Shown here: positions 45,390 to 54,288 of the stretch, piece after piece | Layout: every line of letters begins with the position of its first letter | Numbering within the stretch: the stretch's first letter is position 1 | Assembly (NCBI GenBank): GCA_963807775.1 | Contig: CAWECY010000004.1 | Coordinates: 1 to 64,000 of the forward strand | Direction of reading: 5' to 3' | Length of the DNA stretch: 64,000 bases | From: Bog-473 sp963807775 | GTDB taxonomy: Bacteria; Actinomycetota; Acidimicrobiia; Acidimicrobiales; RAAP-2 | Program-made: the position numbers and the translations under genes | The notes under the pieces: generated by a model | Told to the model about the DNA's origin: nothing | The model's input: only the letters and a program-made list of their open reading frames with translations | The model's database searches: none

Positions 45390-46049
45390 TCAGCGGGTCG
45401 CGACGGCGGGCGCCAGCTCGTCCCGCTCGCTGAGGAACAGCCACCAGGAGTCGGCCGAGACCGTCGCGGCCGCCTGCACGATGTCCGGGTCGGCGCCCAA
45501 CTCGGCCAGGGCCTCCATCGACCACCCGGCGTGCTCCAGCTCCTGCGTGCGGTGGACGTCCCAGAAACGGGTGCCCTCCTCATCCAGGCCGTAGTGCCGG
45601 CGCAGCCCGTCCGACTTCGACGCCGCGATGTCCGACGCCTGGACCTCGTAGGCCGCCACCATGGCCAACGCCAGGGCGGGGTCGGTGGCCGCGGCCGTCC
45701 GCACCAGTGCGAGCAGCGCAGCGGTCGAGGGCGTGGCTCGAGCGTCCGGGCGGGCACCGGCCGCCTCCGCGAACGACTCGAACAGAGCCGCGTGCGGCTC
45801 AGGCGTCCCGAGCTCGTCGGCCAGGTTCGCCTCCACCAGGTCGCGGGCGCGCCCCTCCGGGAGAGCCGATGCGATCGCCTCGAGCGTCACGGGCAGCGCG
45901 CGCTCGATATGCCTGTACTGCTCCGCGTAGGCGGCCAGTTCACCCTCGGAGAGAGTGCCGGCTTCCCAGCGACGATAGAAGGGGTGCGTGAGCAAGTGAC
46001 GCCCGACAATCGCCTCCGCCAGCACCTCGTGGATCCGTTGAGTGTGCAT
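45390..46049 (-). CDS. CADD-like haem-oxygenase-fold diiron protein, candidate pABA synthase
   Basis: A 219-residue TenA/PqqC-fold protein. The six metal ligands of the chlamydial CADD pattern are present with the same spacing: E79 and H86 (DELGTPEPH), E135 (AYEVQAS), and H166, E170, H173 (VHRTQELEH). The lysine that CADD sacrifices for nitrogen is matched by K145, ten residues after E135, and its tyrosine by Y25 (HPFYRRW). CADD proteins make p-aminobenzoate from their own tyrosine. With a complete pterin branch in the window (folE, folB, folK, folP) and no pabA/B/C seen, this is the best candidate pABA source here. Chemistry is inferred from residues only. Confidence 0.75.
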   Translation of the reverse strand: MHTQRIHEVLAEAIVGRHLLTHPFYRRWEAGTLSEGELAAYAEQYRHIERALPVTLEAIASALPEGRARDLVEANLADELGTPEPHAALFESFAEAAGARPDARATPSTAALLALVRTAAATDPALALAMVAAYEVQASDIAASKSDGLRRHYGLDEEGTRFWDVHRTQELEHAGWSMEALAELGADPDIVQAAATVSADSWWLFLSERDELAPAVATR

Positions 46050-46123
46050 GGGGCGGCACACTATCGCCTTCCGTCGGGGCTCACGCTGAGAGCCGCGAAG
46101 GCCCAGGAAGGCACAATTGTGGC

Positions 46124-46499
46124 GTGCTCCACCTGATCTGCTTCGCGGCGGGAGGGCCGATTCTCTGGGGCGCGGCGCACGGCGGCCGGCACGTACAACA
46201 GGTGTGGTTGGTCGTGCGGCAGGTCCAGATTTTGGCCACCTCGGCCACGCTGTCCCTGGTCGCCCCTGGTCGGCTCCGCCGCGCTGGCCGTCGTGGCCGT
46301 GCTGAGTGGCTCGAGCGCACCGTCGTTCCGGCCGGTGCAGCTGACCGTGTTGTACGGCTACGGATCCCAAGTCGTCGTGGCCGCGGCGCGCCGGGGCTGG
46401 ATCCTGGCCCCGCTGGCCTCGGGCTGGCCGCGCTGGTGCGGTAGATCAGGGGACCGCCATGCCGACGATCGGTTTGTCGAGGGAGAGGGACCCGGCTGA
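46124..46499 (+). CDS. Possible small membrane protein (frame break)
   Basis: Two overlapping frames join into one hydrophobic protein. The first starts at GTG 46124 (LHLICFAAGGPILWGAA..., about 46 residues). The second continues from about 46262 with PLVGSAALAVVAVLSG and VLYGYGSQVVVAAARRGW. Both pieces are membrane-like and together would give two or three spans. No family was recognised, and the 3' end overlaps the convergent repeat protein gene. Weakly supported. Confidence 0.3.
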
Positions 46500-47192
46500 G
46501 CCGAAGAAACCGGCGTCGCCGTAGTTGAAGACGCCGCCGTCGCTCGCCACCAGCCAGTAGCCACCGCCGTCGACGGTGGGCGCCACGCCGACGATGGGCT
46601 TGTTGAGGGAGAGCGAGCCTGTGGAGCCGTGGAAGGACGCGTTGCCGTAGTTGAAGATGCCGCCGTCACTTCCCACCAGCCAGTAGCCGGCGCCGCCCGA
46701 CGTGGCCGCCATGCCCACGATGGGCTTGTTGAGGTGGAGCGAGCCGGCCGAGCCGTGGAAGGAGGCATCGCCGAAGCTGAAGATGCCACCGTCGCTGGCG
46801 ACCAGCCAGTAGCCCCGGCCATCGGGCGTGGCCGCCATGCCGACGATGGGTGCGTTCAGAGCCATGCCCCCCGTCGAGCCGTAGAAACCGGCGTCGCCGT
46901 AGTTGAAGATGCCGCCGTCGGAGGCGACGAGCCAGTACCCGCCGCCATCGGGTGTGGCCGCCATGCCGACGATGGGCTTGTTCAAGGAAAGGGATCCGGC
47001 TGACCCGTCGAAGCCGGCGTCGCCGTAGTTGAAGATGCCGCCATCGGAGGCGACCAGCCAATACCCGCCCCCGTCACGGGTGGCCGCCATGCCGACGATG
47101 GGCTTGTTGAGCGGCCGACCCCCCTCGGATCCGCAGTAGGGCAGGTTGCCGTAGTTGAACAGGCCCCCGTCGGAGGCGACCATGAAGTAGCC
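46446..47192 (-). repeat. Six tandem 126-bp coding repeats
   Basis: Five full units of 42 codons and a last one of 38 encode the C-terminal repeat domain. Each has the core YWLVASDGGIFNYG followed by a GS-rich turn and NKPIVGMAATPDGG. The second, third and sixth units are almost alike at the protein level, so recombination between units is likely. Confidence 0.85.
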
Positions 47193-48308
47193 GTACGGGC
47201 CGGTGGGAGCGCTGCAGGGGACCTCCCCGTTCACACTCGGCAGATCTATCGGTGCCACGAAGAGGCGCCGCGCCGCGCCGCAGGTGTAACTGGTGCAGCC
47301 GGGTGACCCCCCTTGCCACGCCGCGTAGTCGATCCACCGCCCTCCGCTCGCGTCGGAGAACAGCGAGCCACCTCCGGGGCCGAGCACCGACCCGTACGAC
47401 CCCAGGATCTGGCTCTGCGCGCCACAGGGTCCCAAGGGGCCGCTGCAGGCGGTGATGCCCTCCGAATAGCTGGTGCTCATGTAGACGCCGGCCGAGAAGA
47501 GCAGATAGAAGCCCCCGCCTGCCGCCTTCATGGACGGGTCCTCGACCGTTGTCTCCCAGGGGTAGGCGACGGTGTCGTTCGTGAGCAGCATGACGGGCTG
47601 CGAGCCGGCGGCAAAACCGGTACCGGTCGAGTTCAGCTGCTGCGACCAGATGTAGGCGGGCGCGCTCGACCCGCCGTCGTTCTGCTTCCAGACGAGATAC
47701 GCCAGGCCCGTGCTCGGGTCGACGAAGGGCTCGGGATCGATGGAGCCGGTCGACTGACACTCGAGCGGAGCATCCGCGAGGTCACCGAACTGCACGTCCA
47801 TCGGAGAAATGGCCGCCGCCGTCGCCACTGCGAGACAGTCGTACCCGGTGTCGCTGGCGTGGCCGGCCGGGGCTGCGTCGTAGAACATCACCCAGTGCCC
47901 GTCGTATTGGAACACGCCGGGCGACGTCTGGGTGTTGGGTTGCTCCCACGGGGATGGGTCGGGTAACGCCGTCGAGCCGTAACACTCCCCCGTGTAGGAA
48001 CCGAAACCCGAGTCCGGTGACGAGGACACGAGGGCTGCGATGTTGTTGCCGAGGGCGTTGCCGGTCGTGAACGCGTAGTAGGTGCCCCCCGAATAGACGA
48101 CTTGGGGGTCTGCGGCGTCGCCACTCCCCTCGTAGTTGTAAGCCGGCGTCCCGGTGCCACACGCGGCGTCAGGGACGAAGGCGGGCGACGACGCGGGCGC
48201 CACCGCCACCGCATGAGGTGTCGCAGCAGCCGCCGCCGCCGGCAGTGTCGCCAGGAGACAGAGGACGACAGTCGTCCCGGCGATTACCCAGCTCGTGTTG
48301 CGCCGCAT
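46446..48308 (-). CDS. Secreted GH43-like protein with C-terminal 42-residue repeats
   Basis: A 620-residue exported protein. The ATG at 48308 follows GAGGGGG. The signal peptide spans about residues 1-28 (WVIAGTTVVLCLLATLPAAA). Residues about 45-360 look like a five-bladed glycosidase of the GH43/GH62 clan: ADPQVVYSGGTYYAFTTG with the catalytic Asp, IDPEPFVDPSTGLAYLVW, and TVEDPSMKAAGGGFYLLFSAG with the likely Glu-Asp pair. Residues about 370-620 are six repeats of the pattern GYWLVASDGGIFNYGDAGFYGS, a tail common on exported actinobacterial proteins. It probably acts on arabinose- or xylose-containing polysaccharide outside the cell. The catalytic residues are assigned by eye. Confidence 0.75.
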   Translation of the reverse strand: MRRNTSWVIAGTTVVLCLLATLPAAAAAATPHAVAVAPASSPAFVPDAACGTGTPAYNYEGSGDAADPQVVYSGGTYYAFTTGNALGNNIAALVSSSPDSGFGSYTGECYGSTALPDPSPWEQPNTQTSPGVFQYDGHWVMFYDAAPAGHASDTGYDCLAVATAAAISPMDVQFGDLADAPLECQSTGSIDPEPFVDPSTGLAYLVWKQNDGGSSAPAYIWSQQLNSTGTGFAAGSQPVMLLTNDTVAYPWETTVEDPSMKAAGGGFYLLFSAGVYMSTSYSEGITACSGPLGPCGAQSQILGSYGSVLGPGGGSLFSDASGGRWIDYAAWQGGSPGCTSYTCGAARRLFVAPIDLPSVNGEVPCSAPTGPYGYFMVASDGGLFNYGNLPYCGSEGGRPLNKPIVGMAATRDGGGYWLVASDGGIFNYGDAGFDGSAGSLSLNKPIVGMAATPDGGGYWLVASDGGIFNYGDAGFYGSTGGMALNAPIVGMAATPDGRGYWLVASDGGIFSFGDASFHGSAGSLHLNKPIVGMAATSGGAGYWLVGSDGGIFNYGNASFHGSTGSLSLNKPIVGVAPTVDGGGYWLVASDGGVFNYGDAGFFGSAGSLSLDKPIVGMAVP

Positions 48309-48638
48309 GGCAGCCCCCTCATGCGCATGACGGACACGCATCCCGTCGGAGGAAGTTATCGGACGCTTCGGCGAGAGACTTCACCGTTTCGCCCAATAGG
48401 GGTGTGGCTAGCGGGTCTGCCGAGGCGGATCCGGGTCCGCCAGGGCCTCCACCTGGCCGCGGAACGCCGCCGCTCGTGTGCGCGTGCGTCAGTGCGCCCG
48501 GGGCATCCTCGAAGGTGGGTGTCGCGCCTTGGGCGTTCAGTCGAGGGGGCTCGCCAACGAGCGTGTCCGAAGGCCGAGAACGGCCGTACCCGTGACCATG
48601 ATCATCCGGGCCACCCCGATCAACTCTCGATCGGGGTT
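48309..48638. other. Gap between the GH43-like gene and the CGNR gene
   Basis: The 330 bases carry no convincing gene. The left part should contain the promoter of the minus-strand secreted-protein gene; the right part is the 3' flank of the CGNR gene. No clear hairpin was seen. Confidence 0.45.
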
Positions 48639-49217
48639 CTACGCGACAGAAGACCGTCGCGAGCGGAGGTTCCGGTTCTTGATCCGGTTGCCACAGGACG
48701 CCATGTCACACCACGCGCCACGGCTGGCGTGCGACCGGTCGTAGAAGGCCCAGAGGCACTCGTCGTTGCGACACGCCTTCAGACGCTCCCAACTCCCGTC
48801 CCGCTGTGCGTCCCGGACGACGAGCAACAGCTTGGCGAGCGGCGCCAGACCGGGCGTGGATTCAGGCCGTAGCTCGATCCGCCCAGCGTCGAGCACGGCC
48901 GGGCGGAGCCGGCACGCCTCGGCGACCGTGGTCAATGGCCAGAGCTCGGCGACCGTCGGCGGCGGGCCACCGGCGTTGTGGACGAGCAGAGAGCGCAGGC
49001 TCTCCCTGACCTCGCGGGCCTGTGTCAGGTCGGCCTCGCTGAACGAGCCGCGCCCCAAGAGCTCGGCCTCGCGCAGCCACGAGCGCGCCGTGGCCATGTC
49101 CCCCAGCAGGTCCGTCCCCGTGTCGGCCTCGAGGGTGTTGACGAAGCATTGGACGAGCAGCAACGGCATGGGCGCCGGCTTCGTCTCTATGGCGGGAACC
49201 CACGAAGGAAGGGTCAC
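48639..49217 (-). CDS. CGNR zinc-finger transcription regulator (ABATE domain)
   Basis: About 192 residues. The N-terminal stress-associated ABATE domain has FVNTLEADTGTDLLGDMATARSWL and VRESLRSLLVHNAGG. The C-terminal zinc finger is CRNDECLWAFYDRSHASRGAWC, then CGNRIKNR, the family name motif. Such proteins act as small regulators of neighbouring genes. The GTG at 49217 behind AAAGG is preferred; an ATG at 49169 is possible. The divergent small gene and the palindrome in its promoter suggest the target. Confidence 0.85.
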   Translation of the reverse strand: MTLPSWVPAIETKPAPMPLLLVQCFVNTLEADTGTDLLGDMATARSWLREAELLGRGSFSEADLTQAREVRESLRSLLVHNAGGPPPTVAELWPLTTVAEACRLRPAVLDAGRIELRPESTPGLAPLAKLLLVVRDAQRDGSWERLKACRNDECLWAFYDRSHASRGAWCDMASCGNRIKNRNLRSRRSSVA

Positions 49218-49252
49218 CTTTGGAGTGTACCCAGAGTGACCAATAAAAGGGG

Positions 49253-49281
49253 TTGACAGGTCATGCCATGACCGGAACAAT
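49253..49281 (+). promoter_or_regulatory. Promoter with palindromic operator in its spacer
   Basis: TTGACA (49253-49258), seventeen bases, then AACAAT (49276-49281). The spacer contains the perfect palindrome GGTCATG-C-CATGACC at 49259-49273, and a further half-site GGTCATG lies at 49291-49297. It faces the small gene at 49330 and sits between it and the CGNR regulator gene, so it is a candidate CGNR-protein operator. Confidence 0.6.
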
Positions 49282-49329
49282 GGGTTTGGTGGTCATGGTC
49301 CCGCAATCGTTTCGCCCGTGGGCGATGGC

Positions 49330-49788
49330 ATGAACGTGCTCCTGAAGAACGACGCCGACTTGGGCCTGTGCCGAGTGCGCATCGGCGACCGCCTGCGGGC
49401 ACGCCTGCGAGCCTCCACGCTCGACCTGCAGTTGGCGGCCGGAGCCTCTCCCGAATCGAGCGTGATCCTGGCCCTACACGCGGCCCGCCTCTATGAACCC
49501 CTGCACCGTAAGGACCTGGCCGACAGCCTGTGGCGGATCGCCGCAGCAACGGAACGACCCGCTCGGCTCAAGGCGCCACTGTGCCGAGCCGCCATCCGCC
49601 AGGCGCGCCAGGAACTCGAAGCGGTTGCGGTCCGCCTGGCTGGTGCCGGGCCGGTCAACGTCCGCGGCGTGGCCACGGTCAGACGCCTCTTGGCGGATGG
49701 CGGCGGGCCCCTCTACCGCCGGTCGGCACCCGAGCGGTTGCAGTCCGAGCTTCGGGGTGTACTCGCTGCGCTCGACTCGTTCGAATAA
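49330..49788 (+). CDS. Small helical protein of unknown function
   Basis: About 152 residues from the ATG at 49330 (a GTG at 49318 is in frame). It is rich in Arg, Ala and Leu and predicted all-helical: IGDRLRARLRASTLDLQLAAG, ESSVILALHAARLYEP, KDLADSLWRIAAATERP. Similar short proteins, with a cluster of basic helices, occur in actinobacterial genomes without a known role. It is controlled by the palindromic promoter just upstream and is divergent from the CGNR regulator. Confidence 0.6.
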   Translation: MNVLLKNDADLGLCRVRIGDRLRARLRASTLDLQLAAGASPESSVILALHAARLYEPLHRKDLADSLWRIAAATERPARLKAPLCRAAIRQARQELEAVAVRLAGAGPVNVRGVATVRRLLADGGGPLYRRSAPERLQSELRGVLAALDSFE

Positions 49789-49912
49789 GGCGGGACCGCC
49801 TGTCGATGACCGCCGGGAGGCGCACCCGGCGATCTACGAAAGCAAGGTACCTGAAAGACTGCGCGCATCACGCGCCCGCCGAACGTATCGAGACTGACCA
49901 GACAGACGGGAG

Positions 49913-49926
49913 CCCAACTGTTGGGA
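49913..49926. repeat. CCCAACTGTTGGGA palindromic motif, copy A
   Basis: CCCAA-CTG-TTGGG with a flanking GGGAC-type sequence. It is the first and most diverged of four dispersed copies in 49.9-56.1 kb. Confidence 0.5.
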
Positions 49927-50085
49927 CCGAGACGGGACCAGCCACACTTTGGCCCGACGATCGCCTGTTCGAGCGGGCCGGCAGCTCTCGACGCACACCG
50001 GTTCCCCAGACAGACGAGGGTCGAGAGCACCTGTTGGAAAGTGCTTTCGATCGACTGAAGGAATCCTCCCGGTACAACTGTCAGT

Positions 50086-50718
50086 GTGGGCAGTTCTCCG
50101 TGTGCACCAGACGTCGCTTGGCAGCCGTCGCTGTGGGCCGACCAGAGCACCGTCGTCGACGTCTCATTCTCTGGCCTCGAACGCACTCAGCTCGACGAGG
50201 ACTCCTGGGTGGACTACTGCCCGCGCTGGATGTCGGGGTCAGACCGGGCCTTCGAGGGACTGCTTCGTGACGTGTCCTGGAGCCAACGGCGTCGTTGGAT
50301 GTACGACCGGCAGGTCCATGAACCGCGTCTCACTTCGTGGCAGAGGATCGACGAGGAGACCCCTGTCCCGTACCAGTGGCTCGACGAGGCTCGCGCGTCG
50401 CTGTCTGCGCATTACGAAGTTCGATTCGACTCGGTCGGGATGAATCTCTACCGCGACGGCGCCGACAGCGTCGCCTGGCACCGCGACCGCATACCCACCG
50501 AGATCGTGGATCCCGTCGTGGCGCTCGTGTCGCTCGGTGAGCCGCGTACGTTCCTGCTGCGCCCGCAGGGAGGTGGGAGATCGCGGACGTTCAGGCTTGG
50601 TCATGGCGACCTTCTCGTCACCGGTGGCCAGACGCAGCGCCGCTTCGAGCACAGCGTCCCGAAGGTGAAGGCGTCGGGCCCCCGGATGAGCATCGCGTTC
50701 AGACACGGCGTCCGCTGA
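50086..50718 (+). CDS. Alpha-ketoglutarate-dependent dioxygenase, AlkB family
   Basis: A 210-residue AlkB-like protein, repairing alkylated bases by oxidative demethylation with Fe(II) and 2-oxoglutarate. The iron ligands are in VAWHRDRI (HxD) and FEHSVPK (distal His); the 2-oxoglutarate arginine is in PRMSIAFRHG. NLYRDGADSVAWH matches the nucleotide-recognition lid. The GTG start at 50086 is used. It lies at the beginning of an accessory zone with repeats on both sides, so it may be a passenger gene. Confidence 0.9.
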   Translation: MGSSPCAPDVAWQPSLWADQSTVVDVSFSGLERTQLDEDSWVDYCPRWMSGSDRAFEGLLRDVSWSQRRRWMYDRQVHEPRLTSWQRIDEETPVPYQWLDEARASLSAHYEVRFDSVGMNLYRDGADSVAWHRDRIPTEIVDPVVALVSLGEPRTFLLRPQGGGRSRTFRLGHGDLLVTGGQTQRRFEHSVPKVKASGPRMSIAFRHGVR

Positions 50719-51082
50719 CCGAAGGCGACTCCCCGCTGGTCGACGAACGGGTTCAGCGGGCGCGGGGTGGTTGCCCACCAGGAACGTCGTGAGCGCCGGT
50801 TGGCTTGGGATTGCCAGGTCTTGCCTCAGCCGCCGCGCACCGTGGAATGAAACGAATTCAAATGGCGAGAGCCTTAGGTGGACGGAACCCCATTTCGTCT
50901 GACGGAGTCTCGGTCGGTCCCTCTCCCTCCTGGTCACGAGGCCTCCGAGCCGGCGCACTGACGCGGATTGAGACTGAATGGGACGGGCTACGACCCAGTT
51001 GTTGGGACGGTGTTGGGACGGATCGTCGCCATGTCTCGTCGTTCCATCAGCCACGACAGCAGGCAACACTGCCCGAGACTTC
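50719..51082. other. Gap holding repeat copy B
   Basis: No gene is supported. The motif CCCAGTTGTTGGGA (50994-51007) and a second TGTTGGGAC directly after it (51011-51019) form copy B of the dispersed repeat. The rest shows no recognisable signal. Confidence 0.5.
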
Positions 51083-53818
51083 TTAGTCGCCGTCGAGACT
51101 GCGACGCGCGAAGGTCAGGATCTCAGTCGTGTCCATGGAGCGCGCCCGTTGAGCCAACCTGTCGATCTCCTCGGGTCCCTGGCTTTCCACCAGATCCAGG
51201 TATCCATCCACCCGAAAGGCTCCATAGCTCGGGTGGAGTCCGGTATGACGATCAGGCATATAGCCGTGGAGCTGGGCCCAGGCGCCGGTAAGAAGGGCGG
51301 CATCGTCGGCGCCAGTCGCCGTGAGCAGACAAGCCAAGAGACCGAACGTATTCCAGGCTGTTCCTTCGTCGCCAGCGGCGTGCGACCGCTCCGCGTTGCT
51401 TAAGAGGGTCCAGGCTGCCGCCTGGTAGCGGCCCTGAACCGCCTGCACCATCGCGAGCGATTGGTTCGCCATGGAGATCACCCACGGATGGTCGATCCGC
51501 ACAGCTGCCTCGATCGCTTGATCCAGCAATGTTTCGGCTCGTGGTGGATCTACCGATATCAGGCGTGTCGCGAGCATCATTGGCGCCCAGGCCACGTAGG
51601 TCGGGACCTGGAGCTCCAGCGCGAGTGCGAGAGCCTGCTCGCCCAGACGAATTGCCTCGTGTTCATCGTCGAGACAGGAGCAGAGGAGGACGAGTGACCG
51701 CAGCTCCTCGAATTTGTCGTTGCTTCGCCGTGCATCGTCGAGTCCGCTCACGCAGAGGGCGAGAAGCCGTTCCGCGTCGCCTTGATAGGCGACCGGAGTC
51801 GTTACGCAGCCCCGTACCCGGCAGCGCACCTTGTCGATCCCCGGTCCAAGGGATGCCAGCATCGCATCCGCCCTGTCGGCGTACCTGATCGACTCTTGAA
51901 GCTCGCCCTGTTCAGCGAGCGTCATGGCGACACAACCAAACGCGGCCGCTCTCAGAGGGTGATCAGCTGCTGCAGTCATATCCGCCACCTCGAGCGCCAG
52001 CATCCCGAAAGGCAAGTGGCTCAGCGAACCCACGTTTGAGGGCGTAGACTTCGGCCAGCGCCGACTCTGCATCACCCGTGGAAATGAACCAGCGGAGTGC
52101 AGCGCGCAGATTCTCCAGTTCCTGTTCAACACGGCTCCGCCACAGAGTCTCGTGAGGGCTCTCAAGACCGGCGTCCGCCCGTTGGGCAAAGGTAAGAAAA
52201 TACTGTGCGTGCCGCTCGGCTACCCCATCGAGCTCCGCGGCCTCCTCCAAACGCTCCCACGCGTAGTCGCGGATGGTCTCGAGGAGCCGAAAGCGGGTGG
52301 AGCTCGAGACACTTTCCGCGAGCACGAGGGACTTCTCCACGAGGCGCCCCAACAGATCGAGGACATCGAAGTTCTCGACACCATCACCTGGAGCCACCGA
52401 CTCCGCGGCCTCGAGCCCGAACTCACCCGCAAAGACGGCCAGCCTCCGGAACACCTGTCGTTCCGGGATCTCGAGCAACTCGTAGGACCAATCGATCGTG
52501 TTTCGCAGCGTCTGCTGGCGTGTCGAAGCGGTACGTCACCCGCGGGTGAGGAGCTTGAAACGTTGGTCGAGATGCGCCGTGATCTCCGCCGGCGTCATGC
52601 TGTTTGAACGTGCGGCTGCGAGCTCGATCGCCAGCGGGATGCCATCCAACCTCCGGCAGACGTCGGCAATGTCAGCCGCTTCTTCACGGCCAGCCACAAA
52701 GCCCGAGTTCGACTCTCGGGCACGGTCGACGAAGAGCAAGCTCGACTCGCTCTCCAGTGACTCCCCTGGTGAGGCTTCGTTTCCCGGCAGTTGTAGCGAT
52801 GGGACGGTGATCACGCTCTCGCCCGGAACTGCGAGTCCATCGCGACTGGTGGCCAGAACTCGAAGGCCGCGGGACTCCCGCACGCCTACGTCGACGAAAC
52901 GAGCGACGGCGCCAAGGAGGTGTTCACAGTTGTCCAGGACGATGAGGAGCTGCTTGTCCCTTATGTAATCGAGGACGCCCTTGAGTACGGGCGTACCTGG
53001 GCGCGGCTGGACCCCGAGCGCCGACGAGATCGACTCGTCAACTCCATCAGGGTCGCTCACTGCCGCGAGTTCGACCAACCACACGCCATGGGGATAGACG
53101 AATACCGTCTCGGCGGCCGCCTGGAGGGCCAATCGAGTCTTGCCCACGCCCCCGACGCCACACAGTGTCACGACCCTGGTCCCGTCGAGCGCCTTCGTTA
53201 CGGCCACGAGTTCCTTCTTCCGGCCGATGAAGCCGGTGGCCTGAACGGCAAATTCCCGGGATAGCTGTCGAGGGAGCGCAGTGGAGGGAAGTCACCCGGC
53301 AACCTCGGATCGACGAGCTGAAACAGACGATCGGGTTCGGACAAGTCGCGCAACCTGTGCTCGCCCAAGTCCCTCAAACCGGCGCCACTCGGCTGGTGGG
53401 CAGAGATGAGTGAGCCGGTGACAGAGGAGCAGAGCATCTGCCCGCCGTGCGCCGCCGCCATCAGTCGAGCGGCGCGGTTCAACGCTGGGCCGAAGTAATC
53501 GCCGTCCCGCTCCGAGGCCTCGCCGGTGTGCAGGCCCATACGAACTCTGATCGTCACGCCATCGCGCCACTTCTCGGCGGCCAGTCCCAGCTGGCCCTCC
53601 ACGGCCGCTGCCGCATCGCCCGCACGCTCGAAGGCAGCGGCGAACCCGTCGCCTCCGGTCGAGAACACGTTTCCCCCTTGGGCGTCGATGGCTCCCGACA
53701 CCATGGCGTCGTGCCGCTCGAGGGCCTGGCGCATGGCCTCGGGGTGGTCCTCCCAAAGCTGCGTCGACCCCTCGATATCCGTGAAGAGGAAGGTGACGGT
53801 ACCCGAAGGTCGCCCCAC
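51083..53818 (-). pseudogene. Class III cyclase / NB-ARC ATPase / TPR regulator, decayed
   Basis: The pieces form one protein of about 900 residues. The N-terminal class III nucleotidyl cyclase domain (53818 to about 53250) has TVTFLFTDIEGSTQLWE, STGGDGFAAAF and YFGPALNRAARL. The NB-ARC ATPase has VTLCGVGGVGKTRLALQAA, LLIVLDNCEHLL and LRVLATSRDGL. A winged helix and TPR-like tail (QQTLRNTIDWSYELL onward) end at 51083. Damage: a frame change near 53240, an in-frame TGA at 52534-52536 where the family has an arginine or similar residue, and a frame change near 52010. The substitution-type stop is not a homopolymer indel, so real decay is likely. The GTG at 53818 is the probable start. Confidence 0.8.
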
Positions 53819-53870
53819 ACGACCAGCATGACACGCGGGCGACGTGTATGAATGTGTGACTTGCGCTTTT

Positions 53871-53914
53871 GGAGCCTGAGGTCGGACTCGAACCGACGAC
53901 CTACGCATTACGAG
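53871..53914 (-). repeat. tRNA-Thr(CGT) 3' half, copy 1 (attachment-site remnant)
   Basis: Read on the minus strand, this is the 3' half of a tRNA from the anticodon loop (CTCGTAA, anticodon CGT) through the T-arm (GTCGG-TTCGAGT-CCGAC) to the acceptor end; CCA is encoded directly after it. The 5' half is missing. It is repeated at 55792-55835 with one mismatch in 44 bases. Such 3'-half copies are left by integrative elements. Confidence 0.85.
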
Positions 53915-54033
53915 CTTGGTCGACGGAATCCGATTCGGTCCCGCTAAGTCCCACTCCGCCCGTTCCATCCTGGTCAGCCGGCACCTGAGTCGGCTCCCTG
54001 ATACCCATTGGGACCGAGCGGGACGGGCTGGGA

Positions 54034-54075
54034 CCCAATTGTTGGGGACCGTGTTGGGACAGGTGTTGGGACGAC
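54034..54075. repeat. TGTTGGGAC cluster, copy C
   Basis: CCCAATTGTTGGGG (54034-54047) followed by two more TGTTGGGAC units within 28 bases. It lies about 120 bases from tRNA remnant copy 1, the same arrangement as copy D beside remnant copy 2. A candidate arm-type integrase binding region. Confidence 0.6.
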
Positions 54076-54105
54076 AACACGCTAGAAGGCCGGCCGAGAG
54101 GTGAT

Positions 54106-54288
54106 ATGTGGCGCGGAATTTCCTACTACGAGATCTTGGGTGTACCCCAAGGGGCGGCCGCTAGCGAGATCAAGGCGGCATACCGGCGCATGAGCCAGAA
54201 GGTCCCACCGGAGGTGGCAGGAGGGTCCCGGTCCTTAACGCTTCGACCTGTCTTCGCAATGCGGCCGCTTCCTCCGTCAACGCGGTGA
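54106..54288 (+). pseudogene. Truncated DnaJ-type J-domain fragment
   Basis: The first 30 residues read YYEILGVPQGAAASEIKAAYRRM, the start of a J-domain. The expected HPD motif is gone (SQKVPPEVAGG) and the sequence then turns unrelated. It begins right after repeat copy C and ends on the GGDEF gene. It is probably a gene cut by insertion or deletion. Confidence 0.6.

Noticed and set aside
46446..47192. A CRISPR-like array of regular repeats
   Set aside because: The 126-bp units are coding, keep the reading frame and lack spacer-repeat alternation.
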